Below, one piece after another: positions 8,521 through 17,095 of a stretch of DNA of 35,243 nucleotides (positions are counted from its first letter, which is position 1; every line of letters starts with the position of its first letter). The position numbers and the translations under genes are program-made. Source of the DNA: Pirellula sp. (GTDB lineage Bacteria > Planctomycetota > Planctomycetia > Pirellulales > Pirellulaceae); contig JALOQZ010000010.1 in the NCBI GenBank assembly GCA_025459245.1, positions 1 to 35,243 on the forward strand, read 5' to 3'. The notes under the pieces were generated by a model. It searched no databases and was not told the DNA's origin. It saw nothing but the letters and a program-made list of their open reading frames with translations.

Positions 8521-9501
8521 ATGAGTAACGAGATCGTTAGTCAGCAAGAGATCAGTGATCAGACGGTCAAGATGTGGGACCAAATTCAACTCTCCGCTCA
8601 AAAGCTGATGCAAGGCGATTTCTCGGACTTGCTCGCTCTTGGTGAAAAATCGCTCGTTCCTGCCGCACAAGCTCTCGGAATTCTCATCGCGTTCTACTTC
8701 GGTGCGCGATACGCATCCAAGGCGATATCTTCCCCCATCTATCGCAAAGTCGATGAGACCCTCGGCCGATTTGTCGAGAAGTTGATTTACCGCGGGCTGC
8801 TCGGCGCAGGGCTCATCTTCACCCTACATCACTTCGGACTTCGCTCGACGAGCTTTGCTGCCGTCCTAGGCGCGGTCGGCTTTGCAATCGGTCTCGCGTT
8901 TCAGGGAACCTTATCGAACTTCGCATCGGGCATTTTGCTCATGGTCTTTCGACCTTTCAAAGTCGGAGACTTGGTTGTCGCCGGTGGGATCACAGCTCGC
9001 GTTCATGAAATCGATTTGTTCACGACGGCTGTCGACACACCGGACAACCGCCGCTTGATCATCCCCAATAGCTCGATCGCCAGCTCGACGATCGAGAATG
9101 TCACTTACCACCCAGAACGTCGAATTGAAGTCCCTGTGGGCGTGGCTTACTCTGCAGATATGGATGCCACAAGGGCTGCGCTTTGGAGCGCGATCGAGGC
9201 AGTGCGAGACGTCATCATCGAAACGGAAGAGCGAAAAAGCCAAGTTCAACTGATCGCCCTTGGCGCTAGCTCGGTAGATTGGCTGGTTCGCGTTTGGGCT
9301 CCGACAAAGGAGTTTGCGAATGTTCGCGATCGCGTTGTCTATGCAGTGAAGAAGCAACTCGACAAGGACGGAATCGTTATTGCCTTTCCGCAATTGGACG
9401 TTCACTTAACGCCGGTCGAAGAAGCTGTTGTCGCCGCGCCTCGGCAAGCGGGGCGACTGCACCCGCGACGCACCGACCCGTCGCAGCGTTATGCGGCCTA
9501 A
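8521..9501 (+). CDS. Small-conductance mechanosensitive ion channel (MscS family)
   Basis: This inner-membrane channel opens on membrane tension and releases solutes on hypo-osmotic shock. From ATG 8521 the product has about 326 residues. An amphipathic N-terminus is followed by hydrophobic helices (~45-65 and ~88-108). The pore helix region SFAAVLGAVGFAIGLAFQGTLSNFASGILLMV leads into the MscS beta-domain signature FRPFKVGDLVVAGG (quoted in pieces). The frame can be extended to a TTG at 8494, but ATG 8521 is the more natural start. The C-terminal tail after LDVHLTP is basic and proline-rich. Its last 96 bp overlap the convergent LEPR-type gene, so one of the two tails may be longer than needed. 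Length agrees with three-helix MscS proteins. Confidence 0.92.
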   Translation: MSNEIVSQQEISDQTVKMWDQIQLSAQKLMQGDFSDLLALGEKSLVPAAQALGILIAFYFGARYASKAISSPIYRKVDETLGRFVEKLIYRGLLGAGLIFTLHHFGLRSTSFAAVLGAVGFAIGLAFQGTLSNFASGILLMVFRPFKVGDLVVAGGITARVHEIDLFTTAVDTPDNRRLIIPNSSIASSTIENVTYHPERRIEVPVGVAYSADMDATRAALWSAIEAVRDVIIETEERKSQVQLIALGASSVDWLVRVWAPTKEFANVRDRVVYAVKKQLDKDGIVIAFPQLDVHLTPVEEAVVAAPRQAGRLHPRRTDPSQRYAA

Positions 9502-10650
9502 CCGTCCAGCAAACGTCCTTTTCCATGCTCTTGTTCGCCTAGCTCCCTCGGTTGCCAATCCCCCCGCAACGATCATAAACACCACATCCGTCATGCCATC
9601 CCTCAAGCTCCATGAGTCCCTGTGGGTGGTCTTTGTGTCACCAATGGATTCTGCGGAGGGATCAATGCGGGCCTCTTTTTCAAATCCTGCAAACCATTGA
9701 ATCAAGTCGAATGACGATGGGCTTAGAGAGGCGACTTGTGGCGCAATTCGAGTCTTCTCTATGCTGACACTATGCAATTCACCTACTTGCAAATGAACCA
9801 TTCCACTGGGAATTGGCAGCCCCTGCGTATACATCGTTTCCCAACTCTTTGCGATGGAAGGAATCGCCGCAACACCTGAGGTCGATTTCGCGAGAAGACT
9901 GGTTCGATCCCGATTCACGTCTCCTGCATCCAAATCATCACCCGAGTCTAAAGCGGTGCTCCACCCATAAACATCTTCCCCAATGTCGGACATGAGTTGA
10001 TCTAAAGCCGCATTGAAATCTGATGTTCTAGGAGCCTGGATGTTACTCCAACCTAGGGACTCGAGCAGCGATCGCGTTCGAACCTCAACGATCGCGCCTC
10101 TGTCAGAAGCCATTGGACTTTCACGAGCCTGTTTTTCCTCTTGCTGAACGAAGGGGGTCATTCCATTCGCGTTCGCCTCAGCGAGACGAGATCCATCGAA
10201 CGCGCCTGGTTGGACGACCGCAATCGAAGCAATCGGAGCTGGATTCTCGAATCGGGCAGAACTTGGATTCCCCTGAGACGGCGCTTGACGTGTCGCTGGT
10301 TGAACTAGCACAATCACCAAAGTTGGCTCCTGATCGGCCCTCCCTGTTTGCGAAGAGGATCCAACCGGAGTTTCATGTGAAAACCGATTCGCTTCCAATC
10401 GTTTCCCTGCTTCTCCTTCGCCCACCAAGCCGCGAGACCGATCGCGAGGCTCTCCCCGTCCCTTTACGAACACATCCATCGCTACATAAAAGGATGGCGA
10501 ACTCTCCACATTGAATACGAGCGAAGGTACTTCCTCGTCCGAAGCCAGCGATCGACTTTCAACAGTTGATGTCCACTCACAACCTAAGTGCGCAAAAGCT
10601 TTCCGTGACTCAAGGGTCTCTAGGAACGAGATCCGCTTCCTCTTGCTCAT
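9406..10650 (-). CDS. LEPR-motif surface/secreted protein of unknown function
   Basis: The product (414 residues) begins MSKRKRISFLETLESRKAFA, a basic stretch followed by an L-E-S-R motif. This resembles the N-terminal LEPR-XLL-like domain of planctomycete exported proteins. The rest is low-complexity, rich in Ser, Arg and acidic residues. It has no recognisable domain apart from a short hydrophobic stretch near the C-terminus (VVFMIVAGGLA). The frame is open upstream to 10695, but ATG 10648-10650 overlaps the kinase stop as ATGA, the classic sign of translational coupling, so I chose that start. It is the last gene of the minus-strand module. The 3' end overlaps the MscS gene by 96 bp. No function is assigned. 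Confidence 0.75.
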   Translation of the reverse strand: MSKRKRISFLETLESRKAFAHLGCEWTSTVESRSLASDEEVPSLVFNVESSPSFYVAMDVFVKGRGEPRDRSRGLVGEGEAGKRLEANRFSHETPVGSSSQTGRADQEPTLVIVLVQPATRQAPSQGNPSSARFENPAPIASIAVVQPGAFDGSRLAEANANGMTPFVQQEEKQARESPMASDRGAIVEVRTRSLLESLGWSNIQAPRTSDFNAALDQLMSDIGEDVYGWSTALDSGDDLDAGDVNRDRTSLLAKSTSGVAAIPSIAKSWETMYTQGLPIPSGMVHLQVGELHSVSIEKTRIAPQVASLSPSSFDLIQWFAGFEKEARIDPSAESIGDTKTTHRDSWSLRDGMTDVVFMIVAGGLATEGARRTRAWKRTFAGRLGRITLRRVGASRVQSPRLPRRGDNSFFDRR

Positions 10651-13190
10651 CGCTTGCTCCCGAAAACAGAAGGTGCGAACGGTTCGATAGTCCACGAACT
10701 CAGATTCGATTTGTATTGCTGAAGTAACTTGGCTTCATTTCCGCTGGTCGAATCCGTTTGCAGAACACTTTGCTGATAGTGAATAGCTTTTTGCATCGAC
10801 TCTGACGCAAGTCTTATTTCACCCATCTTGATCTGTACCATCGCCAGATTGTTCCAAATTCCAGCTGCATGCTTGGCTGCCTCGGCGTTGCTCGAATCCG
10901 AATCAGCGATCGATGTTGCAATACCGATCGCCTTTTGAAATGTTTTTTGGGCTACTTCGAACATCTGAGCACTCGATTGCGCCATTCCCAAATTGTTCAA
11001 TGTGACTGCCAATTCTCGTCGGGGCCCGAGCAAACCCGGTAGTTGATCAACTGCCTGCTCTAAGAGCCCGGCACTCAGAGAGTAGGTTTGGATCGCTTCA
11101 TCGAGATTTCCCTGCTTCCATGCGAGCGATGCAAGTCCGCTGTACGACAAAGCCAATCGCCGCAAATCGTCTGAGGTTCGAGGTGTCGCTGGTCCAGATG
11201 TCCGCATGGCTAAGGACCGCGAAGCAACTCGTTGAGCGACATCCACGTACCCTTGCTCCGCCAAAATCGCACCTAGGTTGTGGAGTGCGTCGGCGATCGA
11301 GTTACGGATCCTCACTTGAAATCGATTGATATCGCGCTCATGTATTGCCAAACTTTTCTCATGATAAGAGTCCAGTCGCTCAATCGCGCGCGTTGCGAGC
11401 TGGCTAGCGCCACGTGTATCTCCCGTTTTGTACGCCAAGATCGCCATGGAATTCCAAAGGAGAGACTCGGTGTAAGCTTTGTCCATTCCGTCGGGCAAAT
11501 CCTTGATCCATGCGCTGGCCAAGTCCAAGGCTATCCGAGCAGATGCAAACTCACCTTGCTCTCCCAAAAGCCTTGCCAACTCGCATTTGGATTGCACGGC
11601 GAGGAGTAGCGAGTTTGAATCCTCGGTTTCTCGCCAGGCAAGGTAAAGATCGTCGACAGCCAAACTCAGAGCATCGACTGCATCCTCTTTGCTCCCCGCA
11701 ATTCCAATCAAGTTCGCCATCTTCCATCTTGTTTCCGCCACATCGCGTCGCAGCATCGGGTCTTGATTAGATCGAGCAATGAATGCTTCATAGTATTTCA
11801 AAGTCTCCGCCAACACCTCGCGTCTCAACGCTTCTGTTCCGGGTAGATTCGCAAGCTGTTCCGACACTCGTAGCCCCAAGGTGTCGACAGCCGCCCGCGC
11901 TTGTTCATAGTTTGCGTTTCCTCGCATCCATTGAATGCGAGTTCGATCGCGTTCCCTTTGTACAATAGTACTGTGAACCCCCATTGCCACGGTAACAGCG
12001 ATCATCGAACACATTCCTACAAGAACTCGATCGGGATGCTTTCTACACCAAGTACTCGCTTTCTCAACGAAAGTCACTCTTCGTGCATGAATAGGTTTAC
12101 CGTCCGCGAATCTCTCCAAATCCTCGGCAAGCTCCCTTGCAGAAGAGTAGCGAGCATTTCGATCCGGACGAATCGCTCGCATGATGATCGTTTCCAATTC
12201 CTTTGGAATGCTTGAACAAATCCTGCGCGGAGGCTCTACCACCGGTGACTGAACCGCTTTGAGCAAACCAGCTCCTTCGAACTGAGAAAATGGGCTCGTC
12301 CATGTGACCGCTTCATAAAGGGTCAATCCGAGAGAATAGATGTCGGTACGAGAGTCTAACAACTCATTGCGTCCTGCCGCTTGCTCAGGACTCATGTAAC
12401 GAAAGGTGCCCACCAAATCGCCCGAGCAAGTCAGAGTCTCGCTGTCGGCGATGGAAGCAAGTCCAAAATCGACAATCCAGAAATGTTCACCTCCATCGAT
12501 CAAAATATTGGAAGGTTTAATGTCTCGGTGCAGAATCCCAGACTGATGCACTTGATGTAGACCATCTGCAATTCCGGCAAACTCTTTCGCTAAATGCTTC
12601 CACGAGTCCGGAGAAGGCACTGACTCGATACTAGATCGCTGACGTCTAAGTCTCTGCGCGAGCGATTCGCCATCGATTCGCTTCATCGTGAAGTAGCAAA
12701 TGTCTCTTTCACTATTCGTCTCATAGACGGGCACAATACTCGGATGGCAAACCAGTGCAGCCGCTTTGGCCTCTCGATGAAACCGTTCAAGATAATTTCG
12801 AGAAAGGCTCGAACTGCGAAGGAGGACCTTTATCGCAACTTCGCTTCCGTCGACAATCCTGCGAGCCGAATAGACAACTCCCATCCCTCCCCTACCAATT
12901 TCCTCGAGTAGCTCAAACCCTGCGATGTCCGGGGGCTCGAGTCGAGTGAGGGATTCGGAGGGTTTCAGACTTCCAACCCAAAGCAACCCATCCAAAGCAT
13001 CGGTTAACGCAACTCCTAGATCGGCGTTAGACTCTAGTAGCGACGCGCGATGATCGTCATTTGTGAACAGTGTTCCATGGAGCTCTTGTCTCTGCAAGCA
13101 GTCCTCGAGGATTGCTACCAACCTATGTTGTTGCTCTGCGGTGAGCTCGCCAAAAGAAACATCATACGATAGTCCGCTATGATTTCGCAT
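10647..13190 (-). CDS. Transmembrane Ser/Thr protein kinase with TPR region
   Basis: This is a Hanks-type kinase of 847 residues. Residues 1-90 form a helical N-terminal segment. The kinase domain spans ~92-365, with glycine loop GRGGMGVVY (99-107), ATP Lys 121 (VAIKVLL), catalytic HRDIKPSN (221-228), DFG (241-243) and SPEQ (267-270). All key residues are present, so it should be active. A single membrane helix at ~389-410 is followed by a ~435-residue region rich in TPR-like helix pairs, for example AVTLNNLGMAQSSAQMFEVA and IWNNLAMVQIKMGEIRLA. The kinase faces the cytosol and the TPRs should lie outside the membrane. AGGA 9 nt before the ATG supports the start. The stop overlaps the next start (ATGA). 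Its place in a module headed by an ECF sigma factor suggests that it takes part in that signalling. Confidence 0.93.
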   Translation of the reverse strand: MRNHSGLSYDVSFGELTAEQQHRLVAILEDCLQRQELHGTLFTNDDHRASLLESNADLGVALTDALDGLLWVGSLKPSESLTRLEPPDIAGFELLEEIGRGGMGVVYSARRIVDGSEVAIKVLLRSSSLSRNYLERFHREAKAAALVCHPSIVPVYETNSERDICYFTMKRIDGESLAQRLRRQRSSIESVPSPDSWKHLAKEFAGIADGLHQVHQSGILHRDIKPSNILIDGGEHFWIVDFGLASIADSETLTCSGDLVGTFRYMSPEQAAGRNELLDSRTDIYSLGLTLYEAVTWTSPFSQFEGAGLLKAVQSPVVEPPRRICSSIPKELETIIMRAIRPDRNARYSSARELAEDLERFADGKPIHARRVTFVEKASTWCRKHPDRVLVGMCSMIAVTVAMGVHSTIVQRERDRTRIQWMRGNANYEQARAAVDTLGLRVSEQLANLPGTEALRREVLAETLKYYEAFIARSNQDPMLRRDVAETRWKMANLIGIAGSKEDAVDALSLAVDDLYLAWRETEDSNSLLLAVQSKCELARLLGEQGEFASARIALDLASAWIKDLPDGMDKAYTESLLWNSMAILAYKTGDTRGASQLATRAIERLDSYHEKSLAIHERDINRFQVRIRNSIADALHNLGAILAEQGYVDVAQRVASRSLAMRTSGPATPRTSDDLRRLALSYSGLASLAWKQGNLDEAIQTYSLSAGLLEQAVDQLPGLLGPRRELAVTLNNLGMAQSSAQMFEVAQKTFQKAIGIATSIADSDSSNAEAAKHAAGIWNNLAMVQIKMGEIRLASESMQKAIHYQQSVLQTDSTSGNEAKLLQQYKSNLSSWTIEPFAPSVFGSKR

Positions 13191-13412
13191 GATCCGCTTT
13201 CCTACCCAACTCCATCGCCAACCGCTTCGAGGTTCTCCATCGTACTTGAACCCTCGTGTTCACGCGTGATCTCGACGAACCCGAGAATAGGAGTAGAAAG
13301 AGTTGCTAGCTACGAAGCCGAATGATCGAGGAAGTCCTGAGCGCAAAGATGAGAATGATCCGAGACGAGAACTTCATCCTATACACACCCGATGCCGAAG
13401 ACAATCAAATCT

Positions 13413-14363
13413 CTACCAGCGCCTCAAAGATCTTTGCGCATTCTGAAAGGCGATCGTGAAACGGATAGCATGCATAGACGGGACTTGCTCATCGCCATAG
13501 CTTGCGTTCACTTCATCTACGTTGCTACTAGGCGAGCTGTTAGTCACGGGGCTCGACATCGTAAACCAGCTTCTAAAGCGCGAGCCAAAGTTGCCCCAGC
13601 TCCCTATCCATCCAGAAACTCGGCCCGTTCTGAAGAATGTCCAAGACCACGTGAACTCTCGATCCGACGGTACGATACTAGTTCCTGGTTTTGAATTCCC
13701 TGAGTTCCCAGATCCAGCAATTGTGCTCCCGCTGGCACCGCCCGCGGTTGGCTGCGTCGATTGTGTTGCATCGCTCTGCCCCGCTGGAGCGTAAATGGCG
13801 AGCGCTGCATCGATATCTGCTGTCCCCAATCCGGTGAAAGCTGATGAAGCATTCGCATACGGCGCCATCACAGAACCTGCCTCATCATGATGGTCCAACC
13901 CCAATGCGTGGCCGATTTCATGTACAGCGACATAGAGCAAGTCGAATGCTGAAGCTCCTAGCGAATTCCCTACTTCCCACTTTTCGGAACTGTCGAACGT
14001 GACGTCTCCGGCAAGTCGCGACGAGTTCACATCCGCAGGAAGATAGGCCTGAGCAAGCGTCCCACCAGCACCATCCAATCGTGCAAAGTTAAAATCCAGC
14101 GATCGCGTTTGTCCGGGCTGACTCGTGCGTGTGAATTCCACATCGATCACATCCGACCAAACCTGGAGCGCCGATTCAATAGCGGACTCTACTTTCGCTC
14201 GATCTAGTTCGGTAGGTAGGTTACCAATATAGTAAGTCAGCTCCGCCGACCCTTTTCCGACACCATCCCATCCATTGCTCGCCACGGCACAGCAACGCCG
14301 ATCTTCGAGTATTTCGAATCTCGAAAACCGCGACTTCTTACGATTGCAAAAACTCATATTCAA
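13413..14363 (-). CDS. Matrixin-like metalloprotease (M10) with LEPR-type N-terminus
   Basis: This is a probable exported zinc protease of 316 residues. The N-terminus (SRFSRFEILEDRRCCAVA) is a variant of the planctomycete LE-x-R motif. Residues ~38-175 are a matrixin catalytic domain: an opening strand ELTYYIGNLP, the zinc site HEIGHALGLDHHD (148-160) and a Met-turn SVMAPYA (164-170). The cysteine-switch prodomain of classical matrixins is absent. After ~185 follow a Ser/Gly-rich linker and an unassigned tail, which could hold the protein at the surface. It lies between the solenoid gene and the kinase gene on the same strand, with a strong hairpin upstream and 222 bp of non-coding DNA downstream. 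Confidence 0.88.
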   Translation of the reverse strand: MNMSFCNRKKSRFSRFEILEDRRCCAVASNGWDGVGKGSAELTYYIGNLPTELDRAKVESAIESALQVWSDVIDVEFTRTSQPGQTRSLDFNFARLDGAGGTLAQAYLPADVNSSRLAGDVTFDSSEKWEVGNSLGASAFDLLYVAVHEIGHALGLDHHDEAGSVMAPYANASSAFTGLGTADIDAALAIYAPAGQSDATQSTQPTAGGASGSTIAGSGNSGNSKPGTSIVPSDREFTWSWTFFRTGRVSGWIGSWGNFGSRFRSWFTMSSPVTNSSPSSNVDEVNASYGDEQVPSMHAIRFTIAFQNAQRSLRRW

Positions 14364-14410
14364 ACTAATTGCTCGGATAGACCGCCAAGGATGAGATGAT
14401 GGAGTAAGAA

Positions 14411-14439
14411 GTGGGGAACCAAACTGTCTGGTTCCCCAC
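14411..14439 (-). terminator. Strong perfect hairpin between solenoid and matrixin genes
   Basis: Two 11-bp perfect arms, GTGGGGAACCA and TGGTTCCCCAC, enclose a 7-base loop. The hairpin begins 15 bases after the stop of the solenoid gene in the direction of transcription. There is no clear T-tract (TTCTTACTCC follows), so it could be a terminator, an attenuator or an mRNA-stabilising hairpin that sets different levels for the two flanking genes. Confidence 0.55.
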
Positions 14440-14454
14440 GGATTATGCGTCGAC

Positions 14455-15351
14455 TCAACGGAAAAAGAATCTTCCTATTCCTCTACCACCGCGTCGTGAA
14501 TCGTTACCAAGTTGCTCGATGACGCGCCCTCCAACGATGGCGGCATCGTCAATGACTACCATGTCTTCGCTGTTCTTCGATACTACACGAAGATTACCCT
14601 CAATTTCCCCGAGGTGTGCCACTTGGTTCGACCCTTCACCCAGGTGAATCGAGACGTGCCCGTAAATAGATCCGCTTTCACCGATCTCTACCGAATCATC
14701 TCCGTCCCCGCCTCGGTAGCTCAATCGATCCTCAATCTGGCCTGAGATCGACGCGCTGTTGGTTCCATCACCAAGTTGGAGATCGACCTTTCGACCGACC
14801 AATCCAGTTTCCGATATACCGACGTCATCCTCTCCCGATCCTCCTCGCACAAAGAGACTTCGCCCGACGCTCCCATCAAGCTGAAACGAGTTATCTCCTT
14901 GACCTAGCCATGCGTAGATATTGTCCTCCACTTCAACTCCCTCAGCGATGAGAAGTGAATCGTTACCGCTGCCTCCCCAAAAAAGCAGACTTCCATTGAT
15001 AGCGCCCGATTCAACAGTGACGACATTGTCGCCATCGCCGAGATCGACCATGACTCGATCTATTTCTGCACCTTCCAATAAAAGAGAGACTTGATCATTC
15101 ACAGTGCCCGCTGAATCCAACTGGATTCGAATATCATCACTGACATCGCTCAAAGTCGCGACGATATTGTCTCCCTCTTTGACTTGAATAGCGCCGTCCT
15201 CCAAAGCGCTGACGGACACCGCCCCTTCCGCAGTACCTCCTATCAGCAAATCACCGTCCACTACACCGACATCGATGGCCATCAATCGACGATGCTCTAG
15301 TGACTCGCATGTCAATCGAGTTATTCTGCTCCGTTTGGTCTTACGCTGCAT
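14455..15351 (-). CDS. LEPR-motif protein with four 44-residue beta-solenoid-like repeats
   Basis: The product (298 residues) starts with a basic stretch and CESLEHRRLMA, the clearest LEPR-like export motif in the window. From about residue 104 there are four tandem repeats of 45, 44, 44 and 44 residues. Each opens with L-G-x-G-x-N and most have G-G-x-G-x-D near position 22-27. Such regular Gly/Asp patterns are typical of beta-solenoid or RTX-like calcium-binding surface proteins; binding of calcium is an inference. A degenerate half-repeat precedes them. The tail is Arg/Gly-rich. I see no catalytic motif, so a structural or adhesive role is likely. It is the fourth gene of the ECF-headed module, 18 bp after the toroid-protein gene. 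Confidence 0.8.
   Translation of the reverse strand: MQRKTKRSRITRLTCESLEHRRLMAIDVGVVDGDLLIGGTAEGAVSVSALEDGAIQVKEGDNIVATLSDVSDDIRIQLDSAGTVNDQVSLLLEGAEIDRVMVDLGDGDNVVTVESGAINGSLLFWGGSGNDSLLIAEGVEVEDNIYAWLGQGDNSFQLDGSVGRSLFVRGGSGEDDVGISETGLVGRKVDLQLGDGTNSASISGQIEDRLSYRGGDGDDSVEIGESGSIYGHVSIHLGEGSNQVAHLGEIEGNLRVVSKNSEDMVVIDDAAIVGGRVIEQLGNDSRRGGRGIGRFFFR
14512..15042 (-). repeat. Coding region of four tandem ~44-residue repeats
   Basis: These bases encode the four repeats of the solenoid protein. The units start LGDGDN, LGQGDN, LGDGTN and LGEGSN. The fourth unit has lost the G-G-x-G-x-D block (VSKNSED instead). The DNA is diverged, so this is an old protein-level repeat, not a recent duplication. 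Confidence 0.7.
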
Positions 15352-15369
15352 GATGTCTCCTTCAAAAAC

Positions 15370-17022
15370 CTAGAGTTGAAATTGATCGGGTTCAATTTCT
15401 TTGTAAATCGGGCTGTACCGGTAGTAGACCTCCAAGGTCAAAACCGCCATGGTCGTGCAATACAATCGTCCACCAATTTTGTTGAACGTATTGCGTCCAA
15501 AGTTCCAACTCCCCGCCTCGTGTCCATCCTGCGATTGCTCACGAATCAAATAATCGCGGCACTGGCGGTTCCATCCGTCCCAAGAGGGATGCTTCATATG
15601 AAATAGGACTTGCGTCGCATAGTAGTTGTAATAAATGCCGTCTATCGAAGGACCGAGCTCTGCCAAATAGTCAGCCCCCCGTAGCAGTCCGGTATCTGTA
15701 AAGCTCGTTCCACGGAATAGTCGAATGAGAAGTCCAATCGCCGTTGTACCAGGCTCTCGATCTTTGCTGCGATATCCGTAAAAGGAGCCGTAGTTGGTAG
15801 ATTGCGTTTCTAGAAAGCGATCCATACGCTCGAGCTGATTCGATTTGATCGCTATTTCCGCCTGAGCAGCGCTCTTCAACGCCATCGCTTGCCATCCTAC
15901 GATCGAAAGGTCTCCCGACTCATTGGGATGGTATCCCCATGAACCATCGCTGGCTTGGGCATTCTGAATGAAGTCAATCGCTCCTTCGCATGAAGGTAAA
16001 AGCATCGAATCTCGCGTCATCGCGTAAGCTTCGCACAAAGCCAATGTCGCAATGCCTTGTTCGTACATCTCATAAGGGCCACCGTTTTGCAGGAATCGTC
16101 CGCGTATCCACCGAGCTCTTTGATCCTGCTTCTTCATGTGTAGCGAAGACATCAGGAAGTTCAGGCCCTTCTGAACAGCTTCCTTGTGCTCTCCCTTTCG
16201 ATGCGTGTAGCCCGCTCCAAGAAAGGAAAGCACAGCAAGCCCTGTGGCAGAAATCCGCTTTGGCGATCCCATCTCGTTAGTACCGTGAGTACATTTGCCT
16301 TTGCACGGTGCATCATTCATGTCCATGCTCCAAGACCCATCGCTCGCCTGGTGAGCTCGTAGCCATCTCAATGCCGCCTCGACAGCGGCTTCACTCGCCT
16401 CGCTTCCCCCGTTTCTTAAAGCCAGCTCGCGTCGACCTTCTAAATCTCTTCCTTTCACGGAAGCATTTGCGAACAGGTTTGATTTTCCAGAAACGTCGCT
16501 AGTGACAGGTTTAGGATCTGTCGCAATTCGCACCATCTGCGAGAGAGATGGACTCACTTGCCGCGGTTCTGCATTCGTGCTTATCGCTGCGACGAGCTTC
16601 ATCGAGTGGTCGATATCCAGTTGAGGCTCTTCCAAACTCACGTCGCTCGCGGTATCGCGTGTAGGACTCTCCACCGACGCAATCTCAAGAGACACTGCAC
16701 TTTCCGCCATGCTTTCGGCAGCTCCCCACGTCTCCGAGAAAGATGCGATCAGAACGGATTTTGTCTTTTCGTTCGCTGGCAGAAACATCAATGCCAAAAG
16801 CAAAAGCAAACCCAGATGAACACAGAGGCTCAATACGAAGGAAAGAGATTCTCTCGAGGATTTTTGGAATCGTCTTTTAAAATCTCTCCAACTGTACCTT
16901 CGCCACCATAGGTAAACTCTTGCAACCCAGTCATGAAATGATGTTTCAAGACTAGCTTGAGCTTGAGGACTCGATACCGCGGATTGATTCCCACTTCGAA
17001 TGACTCCGGAATGCGAGGGCAT
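15370..17022 (-). CDS. Membrane-anchored squalene-cyclase-fold repeat protein
   Basis: This product of 550 residues is of the prenyltransferase/squalene oxidase repeat type. A cytosolic N-terminal part is followed by one membrane helix (~60-82, SFVLSLCVHLGLLLLLALMF). A linker leads to an alpha/alpha-toroid domain (~205-545) with QW-like repeats such as ASDGSWSMDMND and ASDGSWGYHPNESGDL. A PCKGKC insert lies near 237-242. The DxDD acid of squalene-hopene cyclases is not seen, so a terpene cyclase reaction is unlikely; the fold also occurs in non-enzymatic proteins. The membrane helix carries S-x3-H as in TonB anchors. The toroid should lie outside the inner membrane. Related proteins are frequent in planctomycetes but not characterised as far as I know. 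Confidence 0.85.
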   Translation of the reverse strand: MPSHSGVIRSGNQSAVSSPQAQASLETSFHDWVARVYLWWRRYSWRDFKRRFQKSSRESLSFVLSLCVHLGLLLLLALMFLPANEKTKSVLIASFSETWGAAESMAESAVSLEIASVESPTRDTASDVSLEEPQLDIDHSMKLVAAISTNAEPRQVSPSLSQMVRIATDPKPVTSDVSGKSNLFANASVKGRDLEGRRELALRNGGSEASEAAVEAALRWLRAHQASDGSWSMDMNDAPCKGKCTHGTNEMGSPKRISATGLAVLSFLGAGYTHRKGEHKEAVQKGLNFLMSSLHMKKQDQRARWIRGRFLQNGGPYEMYEQGIATLALCEAYAMTRDSMLLPSCEGAIDFIQNAQASDGSWGYHPNESGDLSIVGWQAMALKSAAQAEIAIKSNQLERMDRFLETQSTNYGSFYGYRSKDREPGTTAIGLLIRLFRGTSFTDTGLLRGADYLAELGPSIDGIYYNYYATQVLFHMKHPSWDGWNRQCRDYLIREQSQDGHEAGSWNFGRNTFNKIGGRLYCTTMAVLTLEVYYRYSPIYKEIEPDQFQL

Positions 17023-17095
17023 AGGTCACCGAACACTTCCTGCCGAAAGAGACGAGAGCTGAAAAGTGCTAGACGGTTAAAGGCGATCTGGAAAG

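Noticed and set aside
8247-8528. Open frame across the repeat region before the mscS-type gene
   Set aside because: Its repetitive Arg-rich product is just the translation of the palindromic repeats.
15370-17022. Hopanoid or terpene cyclase activity of the squalene-cyclase-fold protein
   Set aside because: No DxDD catalytic motif is seen, the protein has a TonB-like anchor, and there are no isoprenoid genes nearby.
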